Below are positions 25,409 through 33,318 of a stretch of DNA of 64,000 bases, in pieces (the first letter of the stretch is position 1; each line of letters begins with the position of its first letter). Source of the DNA: Hallerella sp963597395 (lineage in GTDB: Bacteria; Fibrobacterota; Fibrobacteria; Fibrobacterales; Fibrobacteraceae); the NCBI GenBank assembly GCA_963597395.1, contig CAVBPX010000004.1, positions 3,709-67,708 of the forward strand. The letters are read 5' to 3'. The notes under the pieces are model-generated. The model did not search any database. It was not told the origin of the DNA and saw only the letters and a program-made list of their open reading frames with translations. The translations under genes were made by a program, and so were the position numbers.

Positions 25409-26140
25409 ATGCGAAGCTCTGTTTGGAAAATCCTTTTCTTTTTCGCAGCGGTGTTTCTTTTTACGGGATGCGGTCCGAAGCTCGTCAAGGGACCGGCGGA
25501 GACCTTGAGTGTCTCCGTTCCCGACAGTCTCAAGGCGAAGTTCTCGATAGAAACTCTGGATTCCTTGGAAGGTTCGCACAAACTTTCGGCCGTGCTTTTT
25601 GCCGTCCCCTACAAACGTTACCGCCTTGAAATTTCGGGCCCGATGGGGCTCGGCATCGCTTCGCTTCTTTGGCATGACGGCGAATGGACTCTTTTGCTTC
25701 CGACCCAAAAGGCGTATGCGTCGGGCAAGGGTTATCTCGTCGGCGGCTACGCGGGAATTCCCCGGTTTGACATTCACCAGATTGCGGCGCTTTTTTGGGG
25801 GGAATTTCTTCCGCGGAATGCGACTGTCGATTCGGTAAAAACGGAAAACGGCCCGGATTCTTCCAAGGTCGTTTTGACTTTCGGAAAGAATGCGCTCGGC
25901 ATTTCATTTCGGATGGAAAACGGCCCGGACGGCCACGTGCGGGAACTTTTGCAGGGCGGCGAAAGACTTGAATTTTCAAGTGCCGCGGAGTTTGACGTCG
26001 GAGTGCTTCCGTCCGAAGTGCGCGCCTTTCGAAACGGGAAAAACGTCCTGAACATCCGAATCAAAAACGTCCGGTCGGATGCCTCGTTTGGCGGCGGAAC
26101 GTGGAGGCTTTCCGTTCCCGAGCGATACCAAAGGCTGTGA
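25409..26140 (+). CDS. LolB-like / DUF4292-type lipoprotein
   Basis: A 243-residue lipoprotein with signal peptide and lipobox FTGC-G (cysteine near residue 21). The body looks like the LolB/DUF4292 half-barrel: RYRLEISGPMGLGIASLLWH matches the typical RxxVxxPLGxxxAxL region, followed by the LLLPTQKAYASGKG segment. LolB receives lipoproteins from LolA and inserts them into the outer membrane. Many proteins in this window are lipoproteins, so such a function would fit, but sequence similarity is weak and the role is inferred. Confidence 0.65.
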   Translation: MRSSVWKILFFFAAVFLFTGCGPKLVKGPAETLSVSVPDSLKAKFSIETLDSLEGSHKLSAVLFAVPYKRYRLEISGPMGLGIASLLWHDGEWTLLLPTQKAYASGKGYLVGGYAGIPRFDIHQIAALFWGEFLPRNATVDSVKTENGPDSSKVVLTFGKNALGISFRMENGPDGHVRELLQGGERLEFSSAAEFDVGVLPSEVRAFRNGKNVLNIRIKNVRSDASFGGGTWRLSVPERYQRL

Positions 26141-26165
26141 GCGAATTTCCGCTCCGATGATTTTG

Positions 26166-26173
26166 TAATTTTG
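26166..26173 (+). promoter_or_regulatory. TAATTTTG box next to the start codon of the M6-like gene
   Basis: TAATTTTG fits TAnnTTTG and ends four bases before the ATG at 26178. No ribosome binding site lies between. If used, transcription would start at about the A of the ATG. Confidence 0.4.
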
Positions 26174-26177
26174 AATC

Positions 26178-29100
26178 ATGATACGCCTTTTGATCCTTGC
26201 CACACTCGTATTCTGTGCGACGGCGTCCGCGGTCGATACGCTCGAAATTTTTGCGCTGCGGGTTCAGTTCAAGCAGGAGTCTCCGGACAATTCCCTGACG
26301 ACGGGAACGGGCCGATTTGATTCCGACAGTGACACTTCGAGCGCAAACTACAGTCTCGATCCGAGCGGCCACCGGGCAAGCGCAGCCTATTGGCAAAAAC
26401 ATTTTGATTTTGTGAACGCCTATTACAGATCGGTGAGCGGCGGAAATCTCGTGATTCGGGCGAGAATCTTTCCGAGCGGGGAACCCTATACGCTCGATCA
26501 TTACATTATCGACTACAACCGGACGGCCAAGCGCAAGGGCGAAAAAACGGCGGAGTTTGACGAGGCCCGCAGCCGCGACTACATGAACTTTATTTGGGAC
26601 GCGGTGACGCTTGCCAACCAGTCGAAGGATACGCTCGACAATCCGTTCCGCGTTCCGCAGCCGACGTCCCCGAATACACGGCGCGCCTACATGATTATCC
26701 ACGCCGGAGCGAGCCGTCTCCTTGACGGCGGCAGCATGGGAACGAAGAACGCGAATACCCAGGGTGACTTTATGGACGTCTATGTGGTTCGGGATTACTG
26801 GGCCTATCTTGATTCCGCGGACACGACGCGGAAGGTCTCCGGGGATTTAAACGGGATGGTGCTTCCCGGTGCGACGCTCGACACGCTCAAAACAATCATG
26901 GTGACGAGCGAGACGGCTTCGCAGGACGGACTCAACTGGGGCATCAACGGAATTCTTGTAAACCAGATCGGCCGCGAACTCGGAATGCCCAATACGTATG
27001 ACGTCGTAAAGGGAATTTCCAGACTGGGATATTTTGACGTGATGGACTTTGCGGGCTACAATGCCGGCAACGGATTTTTCCCCGTGCTGCCGTCGGCCTG
27101 GGTGCGTTCCTACATGGGATGGGCCAACGTGGAAACCGTCTATCCGCCGAAATCGGGAACGGTGACGCGGAATCTTTTTACGGCGGGTTCCGGGAACGGT
27201 TCCGAAATTTTAAAGGTTCCCCTGTCGGCAAATGAATATCTTCTGGTCGAAAACCGGGAGCGTTCGGCGGGCGACTCGGCGAAGATTGCCGTCTCGTATG
27301 TGCCCGCGTCCGACGTGGCTGCCGAAAAGGATTACGAAGTTCTCACCAAGGTGTATCCGGTCGATAGCCTTTTTGTCGCCTTCGAGGATTCCCTTTGCGA
27401 TTCGGTCGGAAAGTGCAAAAAGAACCGGAACAAGCTGGGAGGCATCATCGTGGATGTTTCTTCGTTTGACGCGGGACTTCCGTCGAGCGGAATTGCCGTG
27501 TGGAAGGTCAATGACTGGTATTTGCGCGAGGCGCTTCCGTATGGCGTCACAAATTTCTGGGGCGGCGATACGGTTCGGGACCATCAGTTTGGAATTATGC
27601 TTGCCGAAGCGGACGGGATTCTTTCCATCGGCAAGACGTTCAAGAATTCGCTCGGCGAGGACGCTTACGATTACGGCTCCGGGTCTGACCTGATTCCGCA
27701 TGTGCGCAAGGGGAAAAATTCCCCGAAGGATACGGTCTGGTCCATTCGGTCTTCGGGCTACGGCAACACGGGAACGACTTCGGGCGGCTATACGGGAATT
27801 TCCGTTTCGGCGAAAAAGGCGAAGAACGCTCACGTGGAAAAAACTTCGAATTCCTTTATGGGCGATAGCGTCGTCAACTTTGCCGCATCCTCGATCTCCG
27901 TACAGATTTCCTGGGAATCCAATACGCTTTCCGGTTCGAGCTTTCCGAAAAATGTCGGGCTTGAATCCGCCCTGCGCGGCGCGGTCGTTTTGGACTACCC
28001 CGAGGGAATGTCTGTCGGAAGCGGCGAAAAGCTGATTGTTTTTGCGGCCGCGGACGGAACCTTGCAGGCGATGGATGCGCTCGGAAATCCGCTGACGGAA
28101 AGCGATACGACGGTTCTCCGGAAAACACTTTCGAACAAGGACTCGGCGGATACGGTGTCGCTTTTTAGGCTCGGAAATTCCTACGGCGAACTTCTCGGAA
28201 TGGCTTCCGTCGGCGACACCGTCTTTACGCTGCACCGCCAAAGCGGCCTTGCCCGGACCGTTCTCGCGTCCGACATTGACCAGCTCCGCTTTGACAGGAT
28301 GCTCGAGCCTCTTAAATCCGCGACCTTGGGCCCGATGGTCGTAAACGGTTCCGTCTTTGTCGCGGACGAAAACGCTCTTTACCGCTACCGGACTTCGGAT
28401 CTTTCCAAGCGGAAAACCTTTGCCCTGCCCGAAAATTTTGAGCCGCACGATATGGCGCTTTGCCCCGACGGAGAATCCGAAAATGTTGCGCTCGTCGGAA
28501 AGAATGCGGGTCTTGCGCTTTACCGGGCCTCCGAAGGCCGCGTCCAAAAACTTTCCACTCCGCGTACCCGGAACAAGAACCTGGTCCCGGTCGGAAAACA
28601 GACGTTCCGGATAGCATGCTCGGACTTTGACCGCGACGAAAATTCCGAAATGTTTGTCCTCGGAAGTCGCGGGTATGCGGCGATGGTCCGGGCGGACGAT
28701 TCGGCAACGGTCGTTTTTTCTCCGCGGTCATTTAAGCGCGGGAGCGACGGAACTTCCGACTTTTACGACGAAACTTCGCCGATTGCGGTTGCGGACGTAA
28801 ACGGCGACGGCTACCCGGATGCCGTGTTCCTCGGATACAACCTTCTGTATGCCGTCGATCGCTCGGGCGTCGTCCTTTCCGGGTTCCCGGCGACGATTAC
28901 CAAGAATTTGCCGGAATACGCCTTTTACTCGGACCCGCTGATTGTCAATGTGACGGGCGACAGCCTTCCCGAAATTCTCGTCGGAACGAACGGCGGGCTT
29001 TTGATGGCGTTCCGCTCGAACGGAAAGCCTCTCACGACCGCGGACGGATTTCCGCTTTCCGCCGGCTCCTTTGAATACGGCGATACGGTCGCCCCGATGT

Positions 29101-29597
29101 CGTTCCTTGTCGAAAAGGCCATCGATTCGCTTTCGGGTTTGCAGGTTTATGCTTTCCAGCGTTCTTCCGTCTCGGGCTTTAGGCTTCCCAAGGCCTTGAC
29201 GTCGGAAGCGGCCCTCAGGCGTTCGTGGAACATTCCCGGCGCAGGGAACGGTCGCACCAGATTTTTGGACGCGAGCTTTCTCGGCGAAGTGCAAAAAGCG
29301 GATTCCATCGAAAGCATCGACGAATTTTTCGTTTATCCGAACCCCGTCCGCGGCGGATTCGCGAGCATTCGCTACACGCTCGGAATGAACGCCAAATCCG
29401 CGAAAATAGAGATTTACGACATTGCGGGCCTGTGCGTTTATTCGAAGAATCTCGAAAGCCTGAACATGGGAAAAAATCAGATCGACCGCCTGGATCTTTC
29501 GGATCTTGGAAGCGACGTCTATACGGTGCGGCTTCAGGTGAAGTTTACCACGGGAAAGAAAAAACAGAAATTCTACCGCGTCGGAGTCGTCAGATGA
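26178..29597 (+). CDS. M6-metalloprotease-like secreted protein with T9SS C-terminal domain; zinc site lost
   Basis: A 1139-residue secreted protein. A signal peptide (MIRLLILATLVFCATASA) is followed by a region like the M6 (immune inhibitor A) peptidases: ALRVQFKQESPDN, FVNAYYRSVSGGNLVI, an ANTQGDF region, then LGMPNTYD and FDVMDFAGYN. Where M6 enzymes have HExGH, this protein has N262-Q-I-G-R266, so both zinc histidines and the catalytic glutamate are missing. A later part has VCBS/FG-GAP-like stretches (VADVNGDGYPDAVFLG). The last 90 residues form a type A T9SS sorting domain: YPNPVRGGFASIRYTL, IEIYDIAGLCVYS and a C-terminal KFYRVGVVR. It should be exported by Sec, then cross the outer membrane through SprA. 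The next gene overlaps by four bases (ATGA). Confidence 0.85.
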   Translation: MIRLLILATLVFCATASAVDTLEIFALRVQFKQESPDNSLTTGTGRFDSDSDTSSANYSLDPSGHRASAAYWQKHFDFVNAYYRSVSGGNLVIRARIFPSGEPYTLDHYIIDYNRTAKRKGEKTAEFDEARSRDYMNFIWDAVTLANQSKDTLDNPFRVPQPTSPNTRRAYMIIHAGASRLLDGGSMGTKNANTQGDFMDVYVVRDYWAYLDSADTTRKVSGDLNGMVLPGATLDTLKTIMVTSETASQDGLNWGINGILVNQIGRELGMPNTYDVVKGISRLGYFDVMDFAGYNAGNGFFPVLPSAWVRSYMGWANVETVYPPKSGTVTRNLFTAGSGNGSEILKVPLSANEYLLVENRERSAGDSAKIAVSYVPASDVAAEKDYEVLTKVYPVDSLFVAFEDSLCDSVGKCKKNRNKLGGIIVDVSSFDAGLPSSGIAVWKVNDWYLREALPYGVTNFWGGDTVRDHQFGIMLAEADGILSIGKTFKNSLGEDAYDYGSGSDLIPHVRKGKNSPKDTVWSIRSSGYGNTGTTSGGYTGISVSAKKAKNAHVEKTSNSFMGDSVVNFAASSISVQISWESNTLSGSSFPKNVGLESALRGAVVLDYPEGMSVGSGEKLIVFAAADGTLQAMDALGNPLTESDTTVLRKTLSNKDSADTVSLFRLGNSYGELLGMASVGDTVFTLHRQSGLARTVLASDIDQLRFDRMLEPLKSATLGPMVVNGSVFVADENALYRYRTSDLSKRKTFALPENFEPHDMALCPDGESENVALVGKNAGLALYRASEGRVQKLSTPRTRNKNLVPVGKQTFRIACSDFDRDENSEMFVLGSRGYAAMVRADDSATVVFSPRSFKRGSDGTSDFYDETSPIAVADVNGDGYPDAVFLGYNLLYAVDRSGVVLSGFPATITKNLPEYAFYSDPLIVNVTGDSLPEILVGTNGGLLMAFRSNGKPLTTADGFPLSAGSFEYGDTVAPMSFLVEKAIDSLSGLQVYAFQRSSVSGFRLPKALTSEAALRRSWNIPGAGNGRTRFLDASFLGEVQKADSIESIDEFFVYPNPVRGGFASIRYTLGMNAKSAKIEIYDIAGLCVYSKNLESLNMGKNQIDRLDLSDLGSDVYTVRLQVKFTTGKKKQKFYRVGVVR

Positions 29598-30388
29598 AAA
29601 GGCTTCTTCGAATTTTGTCCGCGTTCTGTTTGCTTTCCTTCGGAACTTTTTTGGCGTGTTCCACGCCGACGTCATCGGAAACGGGCGGTCTCGACTGCCC
29701 GAACTGCTCCACCAAAACGAGTTCCGCTTCAAACGAAAAACGGCTCTCGTCGAGCCTTGTCGAAAGTTCCTCGTCGGCGAAACCGGAGCTTCTTCTTTCG
29801 TGGATCGATGTCGGGGACTTTTCCATTTTGCAGACGGAAGTGATGCAGTCGGATTATCAGAGGCTCATGGGAACGCTCCCCTCGCAGATGACGAATGCCG
29901 TCGGGGATTCGTTTCCGGTTGCGAACGTTTCGTTTTACGATGCGGTCCTTTTTGCAAACGAGCTTTCGAAATTCCTCGGGCTTGATTCCGCCTATTCCTA
30001 CACGGCGCGCGGGTCGGGGAACAGGCTCTCCGGACTCCGTTTGAATGCGAGCGTCAAAGCCGTGCGGCTTCCGAGCGAAACCGAATGGAAACTTGCGGCG
30101 CGGGCCGGAACCACGGGCACGTATTACTGGGGCGCGGACGTCGCCGCCGACTACGCCGTCTATAATAATCTTTATGCGAGCTACCAAAAGGTTTCGCAAA
30201 AAAAGCCGAATGCGTGGAACCTTTACGACATGGCGGGAAACGTCGCCGAATGGACCTCGGACACGACGCTTTGCGGCGGAGACTGGACTTCCGTCGCCAA
30301 GGAACTCGCCATCAAGGAATCCAAAAAGAAAACGCCGGATTTCGCTTCGAACGAAAGCGGCTTCCGCGTCATCCTCTCCGGAGAATAA
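29594..30388 (+). CDS. Lipoprotein with FGE-sulfatase (SUMF1-like) domain
   Basis: A 264-residue lipoprotein. The lipobox FLAC-S (cysteine near residue 22) is followed by a linker rich in Ser, Thr and Asn (including SSLVESSSSAKPELL) and an FGE/SUMF1-like C-type-lectin-type domain: MQSDYQRLMG, FPVANVSFYDAVLFANELS, RLPSETEWKLAARAG, NAWNLYDMAGNVAEW, and final GFRVILSG. In formylglycine-generating enzymes two cysteines are needed; this domain has one, in LCGGDW, so enzyme activity is doubtful and a binding role is more likely. The ATG overlaps the TGA of the preceding gene; the longer open frame upstream is a shadow. Confidence 0.82.
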   Translation: MKRLLRILSAFCLLSFGTFLACSTPTSSETGGLDCPNCSTKTSSASNEKRLSSSLVESSSSAKPELLLSWIDVGDFSILQTEVMQSDYQRLMGTLPSQMTNAVGDSFPVANVSFYDAVLFANELSKFLGLDSAYSYTARGSGNRLSGLRLNASVKAVRLPSETEWKLAARAGTTGTYYWGADVAADYAVYNNLYASYQKVSQKKPNAWNLYDMAGNVAEWTSDTTLCGGDWTSVAKELAIKESKKKTPDFASNESGFRVILSGE

Positions 30389-30389
30389 A

Positions 30390-30851
30390 ATGAAAAAATG
30401 GATTTGCCTCTTCGTCTGTCTGCTTGCCTGTGCGTGCACACAAAGCGAAGAACAGAAAAAGTCGGACAAAATCGAAGCGGACCTCAAAAGCCTTCCGAAG
30501 CTTTCGCCGATTGAAGTCCCTGCGGGCGTCGCCGGTCTTTACATCGGAACGCTTCCTTGTGACGAATGTTCTTCGCACCAAATAAAAATGGAGCTGGATT
30601 CAAACGGAACGGCGCAAATCGAGGAAATCTTCCTGAAGGCCAAACCGGATACGGTCAAAAGTTCCGCGACGTTTTTGGACAGCGCGGACCATGTCGTTGT
30701 TCGCTTTGACGACAAACGGCGCTTTTTGAACTTCCAAAAGAAAAACGGTACGGCGCTCGAATATCTGAACGTCGAGGGAAAACCCTACGTCGATGAAACG
30801 GACGAACCGTATCGCCTCATCCGCATTCTCAAACCGAAGAAACCGCAATGA
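30390..30851 (+). CDS. NlpE-like small lipoprotein
   Basis: A 153-residue lipoprotein with signal peptide and lipobox LACAC-T. The body contains VAGLYIGTLPCDECSSHQIK, matching the NlpE N-terminal pattern (GxYxGTLPCADCxGI) with its CxxC pair. NlpE in Escherichia coli reports lipoprotein sorting or surface contact to the Cpx system and is linked to copper tolerance; no Cpx genes are seen here. Start ATG 30390 has GGAGAATAAA just upstream. It lies one base after the FGE-domain gene stop, and the next gene overlaps it by four bases. Confidence 0.72.
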   Translation: MKKWICLFVCLLACACTQSEEQKKSDKIEADLKSLPKLSPIEVPAGVAGLYIGTLPCDECSSHQIKMELDSNGTAQIEEIFLKAKPDTVKSSATFLDSADHVVVRFDDKRRFLNFQKKNGTALEYLNVEGKPYVDETDEPYRLIRILKPKKPQ

Positions 30852-32014
30852 TTTCGTTAGCAAACGCCGTCGGGGAATCCATGCCCAAGGCCCTTTCCGG
30901 GCTTCCGCTTCTGTCTATCGCCCTGATGAATTACGCGGACGAGCTGGAGTTGAAAAACAGGGCGTTTACCCTCTTTTGCGAAAAGAACGGCTTGCCGTCC
31001 CCGGAAAAGGTCGTGCCGAGTCCGATGCCCCGAAACTATCGGACAACGACAAAGCGCCGCGCCGGATTCGAAGACGGAAAGTTTCGACTTTTCTTTGGAG
31101 CGGACGAGCGCCTGGAATATGCGGAGCCGCTTGAACCCGCCGAGCATCTTGCCGTTTATCGTTTTGTCGAAGGCATTTTGCAAAAAGGCGCTTTTGCGCT
31201 TCTCGCCCGGGCCATGAACTGGGTCATTGTCCGCGGATCCTATAGGCGTCGCGCGGTGATTTTCAACGTGAGCGAGATGAACGCCGCGGTCGTTCGCAAA
31301 CTGAAACTTTTGGGCGAACATCTGAATGCGGCAAACCTGGGAGTCGTTTCCGCCCATGTCTATTTTGATCCGTCCCGCTCCGACTACTATCTGGAGGCCG
31401 AAAGGCCGACCGATGCGCTCTCTTTCAAGACGCTTTACGGCCCGCGGGATCTGACGCTCGACATCGGAAAGTTCCGGCTAAAATATCCCGTCACGGGCTT
31501 TAGCCAAATCAACGCTTCGCAAATTCCGAACCTGCTTTCGTTTGCCGAAAAGCTGCTCGCTCCGACAGGGAAAGAGCACTTACTCGATTTGTATTGCGGA
31601 TACGGGCTGTTTTCGTTTGGACTTGGCGAAAAGGTCGCTTCGACGTGGGGCGCGGAATGGGAAGGTCCCTCGATTGAATATGCGAAAAACAGCGCGCGGT
31701 TTCTCAAAAGGGAAAAATCCCGCTTTGTCGCCGGGAAAATCGATCGCAGCTTTGTGGAACGCTCGATTCCGAAAGTCTCCGTTCCGGAACTGATTCTGCT
31801 TGACCCGCCGCGCATGGGCGTCGAACCGGGCGTCATTTCCGCTCTTGCCAAAAGGAATCCCGAACGCGTCCTGCATGTTTTTTGCGGCACCGACGAAATC
31901 CCCCGCTCCGTAAACCAGTGGAGGCTCGCCGGATATCAAGTCAAAACGATTCAGCCGCTGGATCTTTTCCCGGGAACGCCGCATCTCGAAACGATGGTGC
32001 TTCTCGGAAAGTAA
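30848..32014 (+). CDS. TrmA/RumA-family RNA (uracil-5-) methyltransferase
   Basis: A 388-residue SAM-dependent methyltransferase. The C-terminal half shows the family blocks: FSQINASQ, DLYCGYGLFSFGL (SAM binding), LLDPPRMGV, HVFCGTDEIPRS with the candidate catalytic cysteine, and the closing LDLFPGTPHLETMVLL. The family methylates C5 of uridine in tRNA or 23S rRNA. No four-cysteine iron-sulfur cluster or N-terminal TRAM domain is evident, and the usual SCNP-like context of the catalytic cysteine is altered, so the exact substrate is unknown. It overlaps the NlpE-like gene by four bases and may be cotranscribed with it. Confidence 0.82.
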   Translation: MISLANAVGESMPKALSGLPLLSIALMNYADELELKNRAFTLFCEKNGLPSPEKVVPSPMPRNYRTTTKRRAGFEDGKFRLFFGADERLEYAEPLEPAEHLAVYRFVEGILQKGAFALLARAMNWVIVRGSYRRRAVIFNVSEMNAAVVRKLKLLGEHLNAANLGVVSAHVYFDPSRSDYYLEAERPTDALSFKTLYGPRDLTLDIGKFRLKYPVTGFSQINASQIPNLLSFAEKLLAPTGKEHLLDLYCGYGLFSFGLGEKVASTWGAEWEGPSIEYAKNSARFLKREKSRFVAGKIDRSFVERSIPKVSVPELILLDPPRMGVEPGVISALAKRNPERVLHVFCGTDEIPRSVNQWRLAGYQVKTIQPLDLFPGTPHLETMVLLGK

Positions 32015-32041
32015 CGGGGAAAAATAAGGAGGAAGCCCTGT

Positions 32042-32521
32042 ATGAATTCAACCGCTCAAAAACAGGCAGCGAAAAAGTTCGCGGAACATTGGAAGGGAAA
32101 AGGCTACGAGAAAGACGAAAGCCAACCGTTTTGGCTTTCCCTCCTCCGCGATGTTTTTGGCGTGGAACATCCCGAAGAAATCGTGAGCTTTGAAAGCCAG
32201 GCAAAGCGCTATGCAAGCGAACTTCCTCTTTCAAAACATCCGCGCTACGTCGTCACGTGCAACTTCAAAAGTTTTCTCGTCTATGACATGGAAAATCCGC
32301 AGGGCGAACCGGAAGAGGTTTTGCTCGAAAACCTGGAACGGGAATTTTCCCGCCTGAATTTTTTGGTGGATGTTCGAAGCGAAGCGCTTAATTATTTAAA
32401 AGCCGCTAAAATGAAAATAGGGCTTTTGGTCAATTTTGGAGAAACAAAATTAAAATGGGAAAGGGTTACAAGATTCACCGCCATGAATTACGTCAGTAAT
32501 TCCGAATCCGTGAGACAATAG
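32042..32521 (+). pseudogene. Collapsed restriction-modification remnant: type IIG N-terminal part fused to a GxxExxY C-terminus
   Basis: A 159-residue open frame made of pieces. Residues 1-47 (AKKFAEHWKGKGYEKDESQP, FWLSLLRDVFGVEHPEE) and about 50-112 (QAKRYASELPLSKHPRYVVT, CNFKSFLVYDMENPQGEPE) resemble the N-terminal part of MmeI-like type IIG restriction-methylation enzymes. Between them, near 32190-32200, the stretch that in such proteins holds the D...ExK nuclease motif is missing. After about residue 112 the methyltransferase is absent and the frame continues into ALNYLKAAKMKIGLLVNFGE, the end of a GxxExxY-type (PD-(D/E)xK-like) protein. The tail is AT-rich. GGAGG precedes the ATG, so it may still be translated, but no enzyme activity is expected. 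The family reading is from memory and is worth an alignment. Confidence 0.6.
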
Positions 32522-32564
32522 AGATTGGTAAAATTTCCGCAGATAGGTATGAGGCTGGAATTGC

Positions 32565-32570
32565 TATATT
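32565..32570 (+). promoter_or_regulatory. TATATT box upstream of the nitroreductase gene
   Basis: TATATT ends nine bases before the ATG at 32580 and there is no ribosome binding site in between, which suggests a transcript with almost no leader. Confidence 0.4.
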
Positions 32571-32579
32571 CCGCAAACG

Positions 32580-33170
32580 ATGAACACGTTTGAATGCATC
32601 CTCTCGCGCCGCAGCACGCGCAAATACAAGCCTCTTCCCGTCGAACGGGAAAAGCTCGAGAAAATCGTCGAAGCGGGCCGCCTTGCGCCTAGCGGCGGCA
32701 ACAACCAGACAAATCATTTTCTGGTGATTCAAAATGCGAAAGTTCTTGGAGCGCTCGTATCGCTAGTCGAAAAGGCCTTTGCGCGGATGCAGGTGACGGA
32801 AGGCATGTACAAAAGCATCCGAAATTCCGTCCTGAGTTCCCAAAAGGGCGGCTACGTCTTTTGCTACAACGCACCGGTCCTCGTTGTCGTCGCAAACCAA
32901 AAGGATTACGGCAACAACATGGCGGATTCCGCCATCGCCATCGAAAACATGATGCTCGAAGCGAACGAGCTCGACCTCGGAAGCTGCTGGATAAACCAGC
33001 TGCGATGGCTTTCCGAGGATGCGGATATCCTCCGCTATTTGCAAACGCTCGGGCTTGCGGAAAACGAACGCGTTTACGGATCCCTCGCGATAGGCTATCC
33101 CGAAACACCGGACGGACTTCCCGCCCGGAAGCCCTTGCCGCGGAATGGGAACCGCGTCACATGGATTTAG
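32580..33170 (+). CDS. Nitroreductase-family FMN oxidoreductase
   Basis: A 196-residue flavoprotein of the nitroreductase fold. Signatures: RRSTRKYKPLPV (FMN phosphate-binding arginines) near the N-terminus, EAGRLAPSGGNNQTNHFLVI, AIAIENMMLEANELDLGSCW in the middle, and YGSLAIGYPE near the C-terminus. Such enzymes use NAD(P)H to reduce quinones, nitro compounds or flavins in the cytoplasm; the natural substrate cannot be told. The start lacks a ribosome binding site and is preceded by a TATATT box nine bases upstream. Confidence 0.92.
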   Translation: MNTFECILSRRSTRKYKPLPVEREKLEKIVEAGRLAPSGGNNQTNHFLVIQNAKVLGALVSLVEKAFARMQVTEGMYKSIRNSVLSSQKGGYVFCYNAPVLVVVANQKDYGNNMADSAIAIENMMLEANELDLGSCWINQLRWLSEDADILRYLQTLGLAENERVYGSLAIGYPETPDGLPARKPLPRNGNRVTWI

Positions 33171-33254
33171 CCAAAAAACGCTTTTTACACGGATTTTGCG
33201 AAAACAAAATGGCGAACGAAACGTTTGCTGTGTAAATTTTAGTGAAATAAACGG

Positions 33255-33284
33255 GATGCCAAAGTCTTTTTTGCCTTTGGTATC
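33255..33284. promoter_or_regulatory. Hairpin upstream of the TIGR02147 gene
   Basis: GATGCCAAAG (33255-33264) can pair with CTTTGGTATC (33275-33284) with one G-T wobble and a ten-base, T-rich loop. There is no T-run after it. It could end nitroreductase transcripts weakly or act in the leader of the downstream regulator gene, which starts 35 bases later. Confidence 0.4.
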
Positions 33285-33318
33285 ACAAGGCTCGGTTGCT
33301 TTTTCCGTGTAAAAAATT

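Noticed and set aside
23807..25777. Open frame of 656 codons on the minus strand across the TPR lipoprotein
   Set aside because: Antisense shadow; basic, low-information peptide without a start context.
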